A stretch of DNA of 46,298 nt from Gammaproteobacteria bacterium. Lineage in GTDB: Bacteria > Pseudomonadota > Gammaproteobacteria > Enterobacterales > Kangiellaceae. Under the pieces are notes generated by a model. The model was not told the origin of the DNA. It did not search any database and worked only from the letters and a program-made list of their open reading frames with translations. Below are positions 17,501 to 26,410 of the stretch, one piece after another (positions within the stretch are counted from its first letter, which is position 1; each line of letters starts with the position of its first letter). The position numbers and the translations under genes were made by a program. The DNA is taken from positions 1 through 46,298 of the forward strand of contig JAOUOC010000002.1 of NCBI GenBank assembly GCA_029880585.1, given 5' to 3'.

Positions 17501-17630
17501 ACTCTATGATGTTGATTCTATTAATGCTCAAGGCCAATATGTTATTGATAGAGTAAGAAATGATTCTAATAGATTCAATGCGTTTGAATCAACCTGGAAA
17601 ATTAAAATTGGTGTTAAATACACCTTCTAA
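14517..17630 (+). CDS. TonB-dependent receptor with carboxypeptidase-regulatory domain (Oar-like)
   Basis: A 1037-residue outer-membrane receptor. Residues 1-20 are a signal peptide ending AFA. Residues of about 25-105 form a carboxypeptidase-regulatory-like domain (SSIRGKITDPQGDGAANTKI, then GNFNASGLRVGGPYTITI). LVITGTRIPN follows, then a plug domain at about 130-235 with SIAGSNPRYNSFTVDGISQN and GFSGGLVNAVFKSGTN. The rest is a beta-barrel ending in the terminal aromatic pattern KIGVKYTF. This order is that of the Oar group, which in several marine bacteria handles large peptides or other polymers; the ligand here is unknown. AAGGGA precedes the start by 8 nt. It is a single-gene unit with its own terminator. 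Confidence 0.93.
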   Translation: MKKKILASMIAMALSSTAFAEDTASSIRGKITDPQGDGAANTKITIVHVPSGTSKSITTNENGNFNASGLRVGGPYTITIDSDQFADQEYNDVYLQLGEIERLNVQLESVDSNTLVITGTRIPNTLTNGSSTIFGEQAIRNQTGTTRDIKDVIRANPLVSIGVGAEAPISIAGSNPRYNSFTVDGISQNDDFGLNDGGYPTQRSPLPIDAIDQVTIDVAPFDAKVSGFSGGLVNAVFKSGTNDFNGEIFFEQLNDSRSGTPTYKGERFDIEFEEETWGFGISGPIIEDKLFFNVSYEEYESPQTLEWGAGNSGAANETDATLADVAEVQRIAREVYGMTDAQVGSASGSPVEEDEKYVIKLDWNINDYHRAAFIYQYNLGNRTRNTTSGPGELRLSSHWYNVSEELNNFTTKLYSDWTSNFTSEISFTSKEVANRQVSFGDFADVTIQNLPGGGEIAFGSDQFRHANVLDTATDIVKFDGTYTMDEHTLEFGLEHQQFSVQNLFVPSSKGVIVFNSLADFEARLAERYTYSNGTGNDPFAVGADFDRSSLALYIQDNWDVNEDLNVVFGLRYESLSSNDKPPYNATSQARTGYDNTQNLDGIDILLPRIGFNYTVNDDLTIRGGIGRYSGGQPNVWISNAYSQNGVNEGFYTASNITIDPTSITGIYQPAFNAIENASSDGHVSFTDPNFELPSDWRYQIAADYMVDIPFLGDDFKWTTEFLHIKKVDSAFWIDASLHDAIVTTTADGQRLIYNDNDNRYDLMLTNSNVDGRSNIFMTSLDKVWDNGLSMSMSYANQDITDVNPGTSSTARSNYRYSDGINRNIPADQLGRSNFEIEHRFVLNMGYSTEDEEGYKTNINMFFERKSGNPITYTTNFAATGLNPGVSPSLFGGDYTTYIPTRNDPNVTYDPAIPGLEDDLMDAIKAAGLEKYAGGYAPKGTGTSPWVNSLDVSYNREIPGFKDGHKGVFTIIIDNFLNFVDSSKGKVVDNTFNTKRLYDVDSINAQGQYVIDRVRNDSNRFNAFESTWKIKIGVKYTF

Positions 17631-17650
17631 ACTCTAGCGAGTGTGTTTTT

Positions 17651-17676
17651 AGCCGAGGTTCGCCTCGGCTTTTTTA
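17651..17676 (+). terminator. Rho-independent terminator with TTCG loop
   Basis: The stem AGCCGAGG (17651-17658) pairs with CCTCGGCT (17663-17670) around the stable tetraloop TTCG and runs into six or more T residues. It ends the TonB receptor transcript and lies only about 10 nt before the stop of the convergent PhoD-like gene. Confidence 0.93.
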
Positions 17677-17686
17677 TTTCTCAGTA

Positions 17687-18799
17687 CTATTGAATTTCGG
17701 AAAATGGAACCATTATGGAACGTTGCGTTTTATTAGCCTTATTCTGAATTTCTAATGTCAAAGCTCTGTTTTCCCAATCCAGATGTATCAATCCGAAACT
17801 GGCCTCGCTAACCAGATATCCAACCTGAGTAGAATCCATTTCTTTATCTACATTTGGAATTGGCATATTAAGTGAGCTGGCAGTTAATTCGTACAAAGGA
17901 TATGGTGTTTTCCCTGCTTTAAAGTAAAGACCACTTTGATGCCTGTCTCCGGAAACCAGTACAACCCCTTTTGCATTTGTTTGCGTTAATAAATCAAAAA
18001 ACCGCTGGCGCTCTTTTGGAAAATTTCCCCAACGTTCCCAACCATGATCTTCGGCTAAAACCTGAATCGAAGAAGCAATAATTCTAAGATCAGCCGGTTT
18101 ATTTAGCTCTTCTTCAAGCCATTTCCATTGCACCTCACCCAGCATATTCTGCTGTGGGTCTGAAGAAGGTTGATATCTTTGATAACCTTCTTTATTGCCT
18201 GGCTCTGCCTTGGTTAAATCTGTTCTAAAGCTTCGGGTATCCAAAAATATTAACTGCACCCTTTTCCCCTCTTCGCCTTTAATTTTGGAATAGTAAACCC
18301 CTTGCCTTTTTCTGATTTCAGACGCTTGTGGAAGATTGAAACTTGATAAAAAGAAATCCTTTGCCAATGCAGCAACCGGGTTTTCTGCTCCGCCATCATT
18401 TTGTCCATAATCATGATCATCCCATATTGGAAATACAGGGATCCTTTTAGATAATCTTTGATAATGGACATTATTTAATAAAGCATGATATGACTTTTTA
18501 AAAGATTCTTCTGTTGCTACAGGAAGCCACTTTCCATCAAGTCTGTCAGCGTAGACATTGTCTCCCAAAAAAAGAAACAAATCGGGATTAGTAGCCTCTA
18601 CCGATTGCCAGATAGTTTGGTCATTATGAGGATTAAGGCATGAGCCTAATGCAATAGTTTCTATACTTTTATCACTAAATGAACCTGCATTCTGTTGTTT
18701 AGGAATATTATTGGCACAACCTGAAATAAAACCTGTGCACAACGATAAGACGATGAGGAACCTACCTGAAATTAACTTTATTTTGTTATTTATTCTCAC
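17687..18799 (-). CDS. PhoD-like alkaline phosphatase/phosphodiesterase, lipoprotein
   Basis: A 370-residue metallophosphoesterase of the alkaline phosphatase D type. Metal-binding blocks are visible in order: ALGSC, FLGDNVYAD, PIWDDHDYG and VLVSGDRHQS. The N terminus (GRFLIVLSLCTGFISGC) has a hydrophobic segment and a lipobox-like FISGC, so it is probably a lipoprotein. An upstream ATG at 18826 is in frame, but GGGAG lies 9 nt before a GTG at 18799, so I take GTG as the start. PhoD enzymes release phosphate from phosphodiesters such as teichoic acids or nucleotides. It is divergent from an S1/P1 nuclease, which suggests nutrient scavenging from nucleic acids, an inference. Confidence 0.9.
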   Translation of the reverse strand: MRINNKIKLISGRFLIVLSLCTGFISGCANNIPKQQNAGSFSDKSIETIALGSCLNPHNDQTIWQSVEATNPDLFLFLGDNVYADRLDGKWLPVATEESFKKSYHALLNNVHYQRLSKRIPVFPIWDDHDYGQNDGGAENPVAALAKDFFLSSFNLPQASEIRKRQGVYYSKIKGEEGKRVQLIFLDTRSFRTDLTKAEPGNKEGYQRYQPSSDPQQNMLGEVQWKWLEEELNKPADLRIIASSIQVLAEDHGWERWGNFPKERQRFFDLLTQTNAKGVVLVSGDRHQSGLYFKAGKTPYPLYELTASSLNMPIPNVDKEMDSTQVGYLVSEASFGLIHLDWENRALTLEIQNKANKTQRSIMVPFSEIQ

Positions 18800-18913
18800 T
18801 TTATATGTCTCCCTAACAATACTCATGTGAAGGTTACATTCTAATCAATATCTTTTTACATTCAATAAATTATGCAATAACATAAGCGGATAATTCGATT
18901 AAGGGAAATGACG

Positions 18914-19756
18914 ATGACAAAAAAAATCTTTATTACGCTTGTTACCATTGGCTTTTTAAGTTTTCATTTTGATGTATCAGCTTTTGGAAAAAACGGACAT
19001 AGAACTGTAGGTTTGATTGCAGAGCAACATTTGACAGAAACTGCAAAACTTAAAGTCAAAGAATTACTTGGAGATGATAGCCTGGCAGAAGTTTCAGTAT
19101 GGGCCGATTTTATGCGTTCTGACCCACATCCACTTTGGCAGAAGCATGCATCGAGTTGGCACTATGTTAATCTCGATGACAACATCAGCTATCAGAAGTC
19201 CAGGAAGAATACTAAAGGCGACATTTATCAGGCCATCAACACTTTTATCGCAATTTTAAAAGATGAAAAAATACCGCAGAATGGCGTTACCAAAGGATTG
19301 GAATCTTATTTTGGTTCACTGGATACACTTAAAGAAAAAACAGAACTAAAACAATTTGCCTTAAAATTTTTGATACACCTGATTGGCGATCTTCATCAGC
19401 CATTGCATGTTGGTTACTATCATGACCTCGGTGGTAATAAAGTTGATGTAAAGTGGTTTGGCAAAAAGACCAATCTTCATCGAGTCTGGGATGAGCACAT
19501 TATTGATTCCAGCCAATTAAGTTTCTCTGAACTTGCTGATTTTGTCAGTCATAACCAAACTTCTCAGATAGCATCGAAATCTGTTGATCCCTTAAGCTGG
19601 CTAAATGAATCGTTATCCTTAAGAAAAGAACCTTACCAGTATGATGAAAATAATTTGGGCTATCAGTATTACTACCAACACTACCCTTTAGTCAAACAAC
19701 AATTGTACAAAGCGGGTATCAGATTGGCAGATTGTCTTAACCAAATATTTAAGTAA
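18914..19756 (+). CDS. S1/P1 family nuclease
   Basis: A 280-residue secreted zinc nuclease. The signal peptide covers about residues 1-23 (ending VSA), so the mature protein starts FGKNGHRTVG; family members usually begin Trp-Gly at this place, where the N-terminal residue binds zinc, and here Phe replaces Trp. H29 lies in NGHR. The zinc-binding blocks are SSWHYVNLD, HLIGDLHQPLHVG and NLHRVWDEHII. S1/P1 enzymes cut single-stranded DNA and RNA and remove 3' phosphates. Two ATGs are in frame; the second, 18914, has AAGGG at the right distance, while the first at 18908 is too close to it. Divergent from the PhoD-like gene. Confidence 0.93.
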   Translation: MTKKIFITLVTIGFLSFHFDVSAFGKNGHRTVGLIAEQHLTETAKLKVKELLGDDSLAEVSVWADFMRSDPHPLWQKHASSWHYVNLDDNISYQKSRKNTKGDIYQAINTFIAILKDEKIPQNGVTKGLESYFGSLDTLKEKTELKQFALKFLIHLIGDLHQPLHVGYYHDLGGNKVDVKWFGKKTNLHRVWDEHIIDSSQLSFSELADFVSHNQTSQIASKSVDPLSWLNESLSLRKEPYQYDENNLGYQYYYQHYPLVKQQLYKAGIRLADCLNQIFK

Positions 19757-19796
19757 GTGAGTATGATTCAACCCTAAAATATTAAATCCGTTATTT

Positions 19797-20432
19797 TTAT
19801 GTTTGTTTAATTAATTTTTGAAATTTTGGATGCGAAATGGCTTGTTCTCGCATCTCGTTGATACTGATAGAACCATCAATAACGATATCTGCAACTGATT
19901 CTTTAGGTGCTGCATATTTTTCATACATGGGTTTTACTGTTGTAACATATTGATTAATAACCGAATCAACAGTGCGCCCTCTCTCATGGATGTCCCTGTG
20001 AATCCGACGGGCAAGACAGATATCCAAATCAGTTTTAACAAAAATTCTATAGTCACACAAATCAACAATTTGTTGGTCAAAATTGGTATGAATGCCTTCA
20101 ACTATAACAAACGGTAAAGGATGAGTCGTTTTTAATTCTTCAGTTCTTTGGTGAGTTTTATAACAATAATTTGGCACCTTAACAGCATGACCATTTTTTA
20201 GCTCAGATAATTGTTGATATAAAAACTGGTGATCCAGTGAATTAGGATGATCAAAATTGACTGCCGCTCTTTCCTCGAATTCAAGATGCGAGAGGTCATG
20301 GTAATAACTATCCTGGGCAATAATTTCACAAACCTGAGATTTGTAATGTGTATCAAGCCAAACTTGTAATTGTGTCGCCAGAGTAGTTTTGCCCGATGCT
20401 GATGCTCCGGCTATAGTGATGATATGTGTCAA
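19797..20432 (-). CDS. udk: Uridine kinase
   Basis: A 211-residue P-loop kinase. The Walker A motif GASASGKT is at 9-16. The conserved uridine-kinase features follow: AQDSYYHDLSHLEFEERAAV, NFDHPNSLDHQFL, VPNYCYKTHQRT, VIVEGIHT and RRIHRDIHERGRTVDSVINQ. It phosphorylates uridine and cytidine to UMP and CMP in the pyrimidine salvage pathway, in the cytoplasm. Its length is close to the 213 residues of E. coli Udk. It lies 33 nt downstream of the GspE-type ATPase gene on the same strand and may be cotranscribed with it, although no functional link is evident. Confidence 0.93.
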   Translation of the reverse strand: MTHIITIAGASASGKTTLATQLQVWLDTHYKSQVCEIIAQDSYYHDLSHLEFEERAAVNFDHPNSLDHQFLYQQLSELKNGHAVKVPNYCYKTHQRTEELKTTHPLPFVIVEGIHTNFDQQIVDLCDYRIFVKTDLDICLARRIHRDIHERGRTVDSVINQYVTTVKPMYEKYAAPKESVADIVIDGSISINEMREQAISHPKFQKLIKQT

Positions 20433-20465
20433 ACCTTGTTCCTGATTTTAAAGCTATTGCTATTT

Positions 20466-22241
20466 TTATGTTTCCATCGATGGCGAAGCAACTCTCATTA
20501 CTTCATCTATAGTGGTGATACCTTCAACGACTTTTTGTGCGCCACTTATGCGCAATAAAGACATACCATTTTTTAAAGCCTGATTCCTGATTGGTTCAGA
20601 CTCCCCTGCAGTGGATATCAAAGATTTAATATCTGATGATACTTTCATCAATTCATATATACCAATTCGCCCTGAATATCCTGAATGACGGCATTCATCA
20701 CAGCCTTGAGGCTGATGAATTTTTGCTGGCACAGGCATGTCAAATCCGGTTGTCAGTTCTTGCCATGCGACTTTATCTGTTTCAACTTCTTTTTTACAAT
20801 GGGTACAGAGTGTACGCACCAAACGCTGAGCCATCACCCCCAACAAGGTTGCATTAATCAGATATGAAGGCAATCCAATATCCATAAGACGGGTTACTGC
20901 TGAAGCAGCATCATTGGTATGCAAGGTTGAAATAACCAAATGGCCTGTTAAAGACGCCTGAATAGCCATTTCTGCAGTTTCCTTATCCCTGATCTCACCA
21001 ATCATAATAACGTCAGGATCTTGTCTTAACAGCGCTCTCACTCCCGTTGCAAAATCAACATTAATATCGTGATGCACCTGCATCTGATTAAATGCAGGCT
21101 CAACCATTTCTATCGGGTCTTCAATGGTACAAACATTTATTTTTGGTGTGGCTATCAACTTCAAAGTGGTGTAAAGCGTTGTTGTTTTACCAGAACCAGT
21201 AGGCCCTGTTAAAAGGACTATACCATTAGGCTGCCTTGACATCTCAAGCCACAATTTTTCAGTATCAGCATTCAGACCCAAATCCTTAAAATCACGTAGC
21301 AAAACAGTCGGATCAAATATTCTTGCAACCAGCTTCTCACCAAAAGCGGTTGGTAAAGTTGAAAGGCGCAGTTCAATTTCAAGCCCTTGCGGTGTTTTGG
21401 TTTTAATACGTCCGTCAAGAGGCTTTCTTCTTTCTGCTACATCCATACGACCTAATATTTTAAATCTCGCCACAACAGCAGCAGCGATGTTATCTGGCAT
21501 TTCATATACTTTATGCAAGACACCGTCGATTCTCAATCGAATGTTAGCTACATCTCTTCGCGGCTCAATATGAATATCACTGGCGCGTTCACTAAAGGCA
21601 TATTGCAATAGCCAGTCAACAATTTGAACAACATGCTGATCATTGGCATCTATATCTCCAATATTTCCTACTTCAAGAAGTTGTTCAAGATTACTCAATT
21701 TGGGGCGCTGCAACTTCTCACCAGATGCGCCTTTCATTGAATGGCTTAAATTATAAAAATCCTGTTGCAGGCGGATCACCGTTTCAGGATTAGCAAAAAC
21801 GCGTTTAACCGGTTTTCTTAATATGTGGGTTAACCCTTGCTCCCAACTTACCTCTTCAGGATTAAGCACAACAACAGTGACATGGTTATTATTTACGTCA
21901 CATGCCAGTATATTGTGTCTTATAGCAAAAGCCTTTGACATTACTGAAGTCACTGCATCCACATCTATTTTTAGAGGATCCAGTCGAACATAAGGCAGTT
22001 GATATTGGTCAGCAAACCATTCACTCAAAAATTCTGCTTTTAATTCTTTTCCAGTGGATTTTGATTTTAGCTTCAAACCGGCAATGAGATTTATTGGGTG
22101 AGCTTTTGAAGGTTTTTGACGCAAAATTCGCAATGCATCGCGAGATTGCTCCAATTCAAGCAAACCTGACTTTTCCAATCTGGTTAAAACAGTTAACAAA
22201 TCAGTTCCAAAAGCTGTGCTTTCTGAAGATATATTTTGCAT
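20466..22241 (-). CDS. GspE/PulE family type II secretion/type IV pilus ATPase
   Basis: A 591-residue secretion ATPase. An N-terminal T2SSE-type domain (about 30-165) precedes the catalytic part: Walker A GPTGSGKT at 346-353, the Asp box CTIEDPIEMV, Walker B DVIMIGEIRDKET, and the His box LVISTLHTNDA. A zinc-binding tetracysteine is complete: C479, C482, C514 and C517. The protein is therefore intact and likely active. It most resembles GspE/PilB enzymes, but no other secretion or pilus gene lies nearby, so its partner system is elsewhere in the genome. I see no clear c-di-GMP-binding MshEN repeat in its N terminus. It sits upstream of udk on the same strand. Confidence 0.92.
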   Translation of the reverse strand: MQNISSESTAFGTDLLTVLTRLEKSGLLELEQSRDALRILRQKPSKAHPINLIAGLKLKSKSTGKELKAEFLSEWFADQYQLPYVRLDPLKIDVDAVTSVMSKAFAIRHNILACDVNNNHVTVVVLNPEEVSWEQGLTHILRKPVKRVFANPETVIRLQQDFYNLSHSMKGASGEKLQRPKLSNLEQLLEVGNIGDIDANDQHVVQIVDWLLQYAFSERASDIHIEPRRDVANIRLRIDGVLHKVYEMPDNIAAAVVARFKILGRMDVAERRKPLDGRIKTKTPQGLEIELRLSTLPTAFGEKLVARIFDPTVLLRDFKDLGLNADTEKLWLEMSRQPNGIVLLTGPTGSGKTTTLYTTLKLIATPKINVCTIEDPIEMVEPAFNQMQVHHDINVDFATGVRALLRQDPDVIMIGEIRDKETAEMAIQASLTGHLVISTLHTNDAASAVTRLMDIGLPSYLINATLLGVMAQRLVRTLCTHCKKEVETDKVAWQELTTGFDMPVPAKIHQPQGCDECRHSGYSGRIGIYELMKVSSDIKSLISTAGESEPIRNQALKNGMSLLRISGAQKVVEGITTIDEVMRVASPSMET

Positions 22242-22392
22242 TATATTAGCCTTCGAGACGAAACTGATTTCAAGTCTATATCATTAATAACAAAGATAAA
22301 ACTCTTCTATTGAAAAAATGTAACCCATAACCACATTATTCACAAATATACTTGAATAATATGTAGTTGTATCTGCATCAGATGGTTATTAA

Positions 22393-23175
22393 TTAGCTAT
22401 TCAGGCGCAATACTGACTGAACATTCAACGTTGTTTGCTTGGCCAAAACAGAAGCTGGCTCATTCCTTAAAGAGACAAAACTTCTAAAATTATCGTAAAG
22501 ATGTAACGGTGTGTTAAAAGGTGTTTTACAGGTTGCTGGTGGCATATCAGGTGCATCGGTTTCCAGAACAATACTTTCTAATGGAAGCGAAGCAGCCAGT
22601 TTGTGTAATTTGGCGGCTCGGGGAAATGTCATGGCACCACCAAAACCTAATTTAAACCCCATATTAATGTACTTTTCAGCCTGAATTTCACTGCCATTGA
22701 AGGCATGAACTATGCCACCAATAGAAAAATTATGTTTTTTTAAAATTTGCAACACATGATCGTGAGCTTTTCTAACATGTAAAATAACAGGTAAATTTGC
22801 ATTTTTTGCAATATCGATTTGAGCTTCAAAATATTTTATTTGCAGCTCACTATTATTTTTTGATTCGTAAAAATCCAGACCAATTTCACCAACAGCAACC
22901 ACATCCCCTAAAGAAAAAGACATTTCAAGATCATGTAAATGCTTTTCGTGATGTTTTTCGACAAACATGGGATGCAAACCCAATGCAGCATGGCAAATTG
23001 GTTTTCTGGCTGAAATTTGCTTGATGCGTCTCCAGCTATCCTTGGTAACGCCAGGCATTAATATTCCACCTATTCCTACTTCCTCGCATTTTGATACTAT
23101 TGCATCTATATTGCCTTCAAATTCCGGCATATCCAGATGACAATGTGAATCGAAAAGCTTTAACTGGTTTAACAT
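22393..23175 (-). CDS. TatD family hydrolase
   Basis: A 260-residue metal-dependent hydrolase of the TatD family. The metal-binding motif FDSHCHLD (H11, H13) opens the protein, followed by AVGEIGLDFYESKN, LPVILHVRKAHD, GIVHAFNGS and a terminal VLETDAPDMPP. TatD enzymes are DNases with 3'-5' exonuclease or repair roles and are also found as D-aminoacyl-tRNA deacylase-like proteins. The length matches the family. It is 108 nt downstream of prfC on the same strand. The 151-nt gap to the GspE-type gene shows no clear terminator. Confidence 0.9.
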   Translation of the reverse strand: MLNQLKLFDSHCHLDMPEFEGNIDAIVSKCEEVGIGGILMPGVTKDSWRRIKQISARKPICHAALGLHPMFVEKHHEKHLHDLEMSFSLGDVVAVGEIGLDFYESKNNSELQIKYFEAQIDIAKNANLPVILHVRKAHDHVLQILKKHNFSIGGIVHAFNGSEIQAEKYINMGFKLGFGGAMTFPRAAKLHKLAASLPLESIVLETDAPDMPPATCKTPFNTPLHLYDNFRSFVSLRNEPASVLAKQTTLNVQSVLRLNS

Positions 23176-23283
23176 GGCACAACCTGAAGTCCGATTATTG
23201 TTCTATGATTTTAAGTCAAACACATTTTATCAATTTTTATTTTGAAACATAGAGTATATATAAAAATATTCTATTTAGCAGCC

Positions 23284-24870
23284 TTAATGTTCACGGGTTT
23301 CACTAAACGTAATATCCGGCCATCTTTCCTGTATCAAATTTAGATTGACTTTAGTAGGTGCCAGATAAGATAAATTGTCACCACCATCTAATGCAAGATT
23401 ATCTGATACCTTATTTTTAAAGTTTTGCAATTGCTTCTCATCGTCACAGCTTATCCATCGTACAGTATAGATAGACACAGGCTCGAAAATACAATTCACC
23501 TTATATTCCTGCAATAAACGATGTGCAACCAATTCGAATTGAAGCACCCCGACAGCACCTAATATCAAATCGTTGGAATCGGTAGGTCTGAATACCTGAG
23601 TTGCACCTTCCTCTGACAATTGTATTAATCCTTTTAGTAACGCCTTGTTTTTTAGAGGGTCTTTTAATCTAACTCTCCTGAATAGCTCAGGTGCAAAATT
23701 GGGAATGCCGGAAAATTTAAAGAGTTCACCCTCAGTAAAAGTATCTCCAATTTGAATGGTACCATGATTATGCAAACCAATAATATCGCCTGCACAAGCT
23801 TCTTCAAGATTAGCCCTGTCACCGGCTAAAAATGTTACTGCATTGGAAATTTGAACATCTCTGGCTAAGCGAACATGATGCATTTTCATGCCCTTTTGAT
23901 ACTTGCCTGAACATATCCTCATAAAGGCTATTCTATCTCTGTGCGCAGGATCCATGTTGGCCTGAATTTTAAACACAAATCCACTAAAGTTTTCTTCTTC
24001 TGACTTTATTTCACGTAAATCTGATTGTCGGCTGAGTGGCGGCGGCGCCCATTCTACAAAGGCGTCTAACATTTGTGTTACCCCAAAATTACCTAATGCG
24101 GTACCAAAAAAAACAGGGCTTAATTCACCTTTAAGAAACGCCTGAAGATCGAATTCATGACTGGCGCCCAACACCAGTTCAAGTTCTTCTCTTAATTCAC
24201 TAGCCAAATAGCCAATTCTTTGATCCAGCTCCGGATTATTAATACCATCTATAGTATCAACCGTCTGAATAGTATGCCCTTGACCGGATTGATAGAAATA
24301 AATCCGGTCCTCAAGAATATGATAGACACCCTTGAATTGCTTACCCATACCAATTGGCCAGGTAACAGGAGAGCATTTTATATTCAAAACCTCTTCAACC
24401 TCATCCATCAATTCGATTGGATCTTTGATATCCCTGTCCAGCTTGTTCATAAAAGTTGTAATCGGCGTATCTCGCAAACGACAGACTTCCATCAGCTTGA
24501 TAGTCCTGTCTTCAACACCTTTAGCACTATCAATCACCATTAATGCTGAATCAACAGCAGTCAAGGTGCGATAGGTATCTTCAGAGAAATCTTCATGTCC
24601 CGGTGTATCAAGCAGATTGACCACCTTTCCATTATAAGGAAACTGCATGACAGAAGTCGTGACAGAAATACCTCTTTGCTTTTCCATTTCCATCCAGTCT
24701 GAGGTTACCTGTTTACCAGACTTTTTCCCCTTTACAGTTCCTGCTTCCTGTATTTTCTTACCCAAAAGCAGCAATTTTTCAGTGATAGTTGTTTTACCGG
24801 CATCGGGGTGGGAGATAATAGCAAAGGTACGTCTTAGATTTGATTCTGAACTCACAATAGTGTTCCGCAT
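23284..24870 (-). CDS. prfC: Peptide chain release factor 3
   Basis: A 528-residue translational GTPase, near the 529 of E. coli RF3. G1 is HPDAGKTT, the switch region is [12 protein letters not shown]3 is [14 protein letters not shown], and G4 is FMNKLDRD. The RF3-specific parts follow ([13 protein letters not shown]-like start, and a C-terminal domain with [18 protein letters not shown]). RF3 removes RF1 and RF2 from the ribosome after termination, using GTP. The start ATG at 24870 has only a weak RBS; a GTG five codons downstream is possible. It lies 40 nt downstream of mobA and is transcribed in the same direction. Confidence 0.96.
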   Translation of the reverse strand: MRNTIVSSESNLRRTFAIISHPDAGKTTITEKLLLLGKKIQEAGTVKGKKSGKQVTSDWMEMEKQRGISVTTSVMQFPYNGKVVNLLDTPGHEDFSEDTYRTLTAVDSALMVIDSAKGVEDRTIKLMEVCRLRDTPITTFMNKLDRDIKDPIELMDEVEEVLNIKCSPVTWPIGMGKQFKGVYHILEDRIYFYQSGQGHTIQTVDTIDGINNPELDQRIGYLASELREELELVLGASHEFDLQAFLKGELSPVFFGTALGNFGVTQMLDAFVEWAPPPLSRQSDLREIKSEEENFSGFVFKIQANMDPAHRDRIAFMRICSGKYQKGMKMHHVRLARDVQISNAVTFLAGDRANLEEACAGDIIGLHNHGTIQIGDTFTEGELFKFSGIPNFAPELFRRVRLKDPLKNKALLKGLIQLSEEGATQVFRPTDSNDLILGAVGVLQFELVAHRLLQEYKVNCIFEPVSIYTVRWISCDDEKQLQNFKNKVSDNLALDGGDNLSYLAPTKVNLNLIQERWPDITFSETREH

Positions 24871-24910
24871 AAAAATAATGCGCGATTATCCTTGATCTAT
24901 CGTTATTTGG

Positions 24911-25528
24911 CTAGTCCAAGTCCACAAAATCATCAATATTGTTAAGATTGGTAAAATGAGATTCGTTTAAATCCGGATTAAATATCCCGGTATTTAATAA
25001 AGAAAGAAACTCTGAAATTTTGGCTTTTCCGTGAGTTATAAAATCTATCAATGCAGCCAGACACTTTCTATTAATCAACAAGGGTAAATAATGTTCTCGA
25101 CTTTCTGTTTCCATACAATACACGTAATTATTTAACTCATTTCTGTGTATATAGTCTGTCATTATTTGTATTAAATTGGCGGGTAAATCTGGTTGATCTA
25201 CAGGTAATACAAACAACCATTCGTTTTGTGAGTTAGCAAATCCCGAAAGAACACCTGTTAAAGGTCCTGCAAAATCAGAATGCGCATTATCAATATAACA
25301 TTCTATATCACCGTCACTGATGACAGGGTAACCAAAAGACAAATAATCTTTATGGTTACGATTTGCAGAGATAAAAATTGAATCAAGCTGTCTGGAAAGC
25401 CATAAAACCTGATGTTCTATAAGACGTTTATCTTTATGCGCTATTAATCCTTTGTCACGCTCACCAACTCTTCTGCCTCGACCACCAGCCAGAATTAATC
25501 CACTAATCTGAGATTTATCAATTTGCAT
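24911..25528 (-). CDS. mobA: Molybdenum cofactor guanylyltransferase
   Basis: A 205-residue nucleotidyltransferase. The signature GLILAGGRGRRVGERDKGL lies at about 10-28, followed by ISDGD and LPVDQPDLP, the metal and nucleotide site. MobA joins GMP to molybdopterin to form the bis-MGD cofactor of DMSO-reductase-type enzymes such as nitrate reductase and formate dehydrogenase. Its presence implies at least one such enzyme elsewhere in the genome. It is located between fnr and prfC, 78 nt after fnr. The adjacency to an anaerobic regulator is consistent with an anaerobic-respiration role, but is no proof of coregulation. Confidence 0.92.
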   Translation of the reverse strand: MQIDKSQISGLILAGGRGRRVGERDKGLIAHKDKRLIEHQVLWLSRQLDSIFISANRNHKDYLSFGYPVISDGDIECYIDNAHSDFAGPLTGVLSGFANSQNEWLFVLPVDQPDLPANLIQIMTDYIHRNELNNYVYCMETESREHYLPLLINRKCLAALIDFITHGKAKISEFLSLLNTGIFNPDLNESHFTNLNNIDDFVDLD

Positions 25529-25606
25529 AGTGAAAACAACAGAATTAAATGTTTGAATGAAATATAAAAATCAATCAGTTATTGTTCTTGTTAGCTGACA
25601 GTCTCT

Positions 25607-26335
25607 TTAATGATGACAAGAGGTTCCGGCCAGAGCACTTAAACCATCCATATCGGTAATCTGGATATAACGATCCTGAATGCCAATCAAACCATTACCC
25701 TGTAATCTGGTCACTAAACGGCTAACTGTTTCGACCGCCAAACCCAAATAATTACCAATATCACTTCTTGTCATGGTTAGCTGGAATTCTTTACTGGACA
25801 ATCCTCTTCGCCCATATCTGGCAGATAAGTTCATGATAAACGCTGCAAATCTTTCATCAGCATTCTTTTTACTTAGCAGCATCATCAAGTTCTGCTCATC
25901 TCTGATTTCATTACTCATCACATGAAAAATCTGTTTTTGCAAACCGGGAATGTCTCTCGAAAGCGTCTCTAATTTATCAAACGGTATTGTACAAACCAGA
26001 GATGTTTCTAATGCCTTGGCAAAGCTGGGATAAGTAGAATGGCTAATAGCATTAAGACCGACAATCTCGCCAGGCAAGTGAAAACCGGTAATTTGCTCTG
26101 TTCCATCAGAACTGATGGTGTATGACTTCAGGCTACCTGAACGGATCGCATGAATCGCTTCAAAATGATCGCCGGCATGATAAAGAAACTCACCTTTCTT
26201 TAAAATTTTCTTTCTTTGAACAATATTCTCAAGATGTTCAATTTCTGACTCAGCCAACATAACCGGCAAACATAATTTTCTTATACTGCAGGTCTGACAA
26301 CGAATTTCACTGTGTAAAGGAGTTCCGGATGACAA
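25607..26335 (-). CDS. fnr: FNR-type oxygen-sensing transcription regulator
   Basis: A 242-residue CRP/FNR regulator. The four cluster ligands are all present: C13, C16 and C22 (CQTCSIRKLC) and C115 (SLVC). The spacing is the same as that of E. coli FNR (20, 23, 29, 122), shifted by seven. The cyclic-nucleotide-like domain covers about 25-150 and the helix-turn-helix about 185-220, with the recognition helix containing ETVSRLVTRLQ, the residues that read TTGAT half sites. With its [4Fe-4S] cluster intact (no oxygen) the protein dimerises and activates or represses anaerobic genes. It is 75 nt downstream of hemN on the same strand, with no obvious terminator between. Confidence 0.95.
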   Translation of the reverse strand: MSSGTPLHSEIRCQTCSIRKLCLPVMLAESEIEHLENIVQRKKILKKGEFLYHAGDHFEAIHAIRSGSLKSYTISSDGTEQITGFHLPGEIVGLNAISHSTYPSFAKALETSLVCTIPFDKLETLSRDIPGLQKQIFHVMSNEIRDEQNLMMLLSKKNADERFAAFIMNLSARYGRRGLSSKEFQLTMTRSDIGNYLGLAVETVSRLVTRLQGNGLIGIQDRYIQITDMDGLSALAGTSCHH

Positions 26336-26410
26336 ACTTTATTCTCACTTCAATGACCATTATTTGTTCTATTATAACCGAAATATATTGAGTTTGTTTA
26401 GTTTTTTCTT

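Noticed and set aside
18800-18913. Pho box between PhoD-like and S1/P1 genes
   Set aside because: No two TGTCAT-like repeats at 11-bp spacing were seen.
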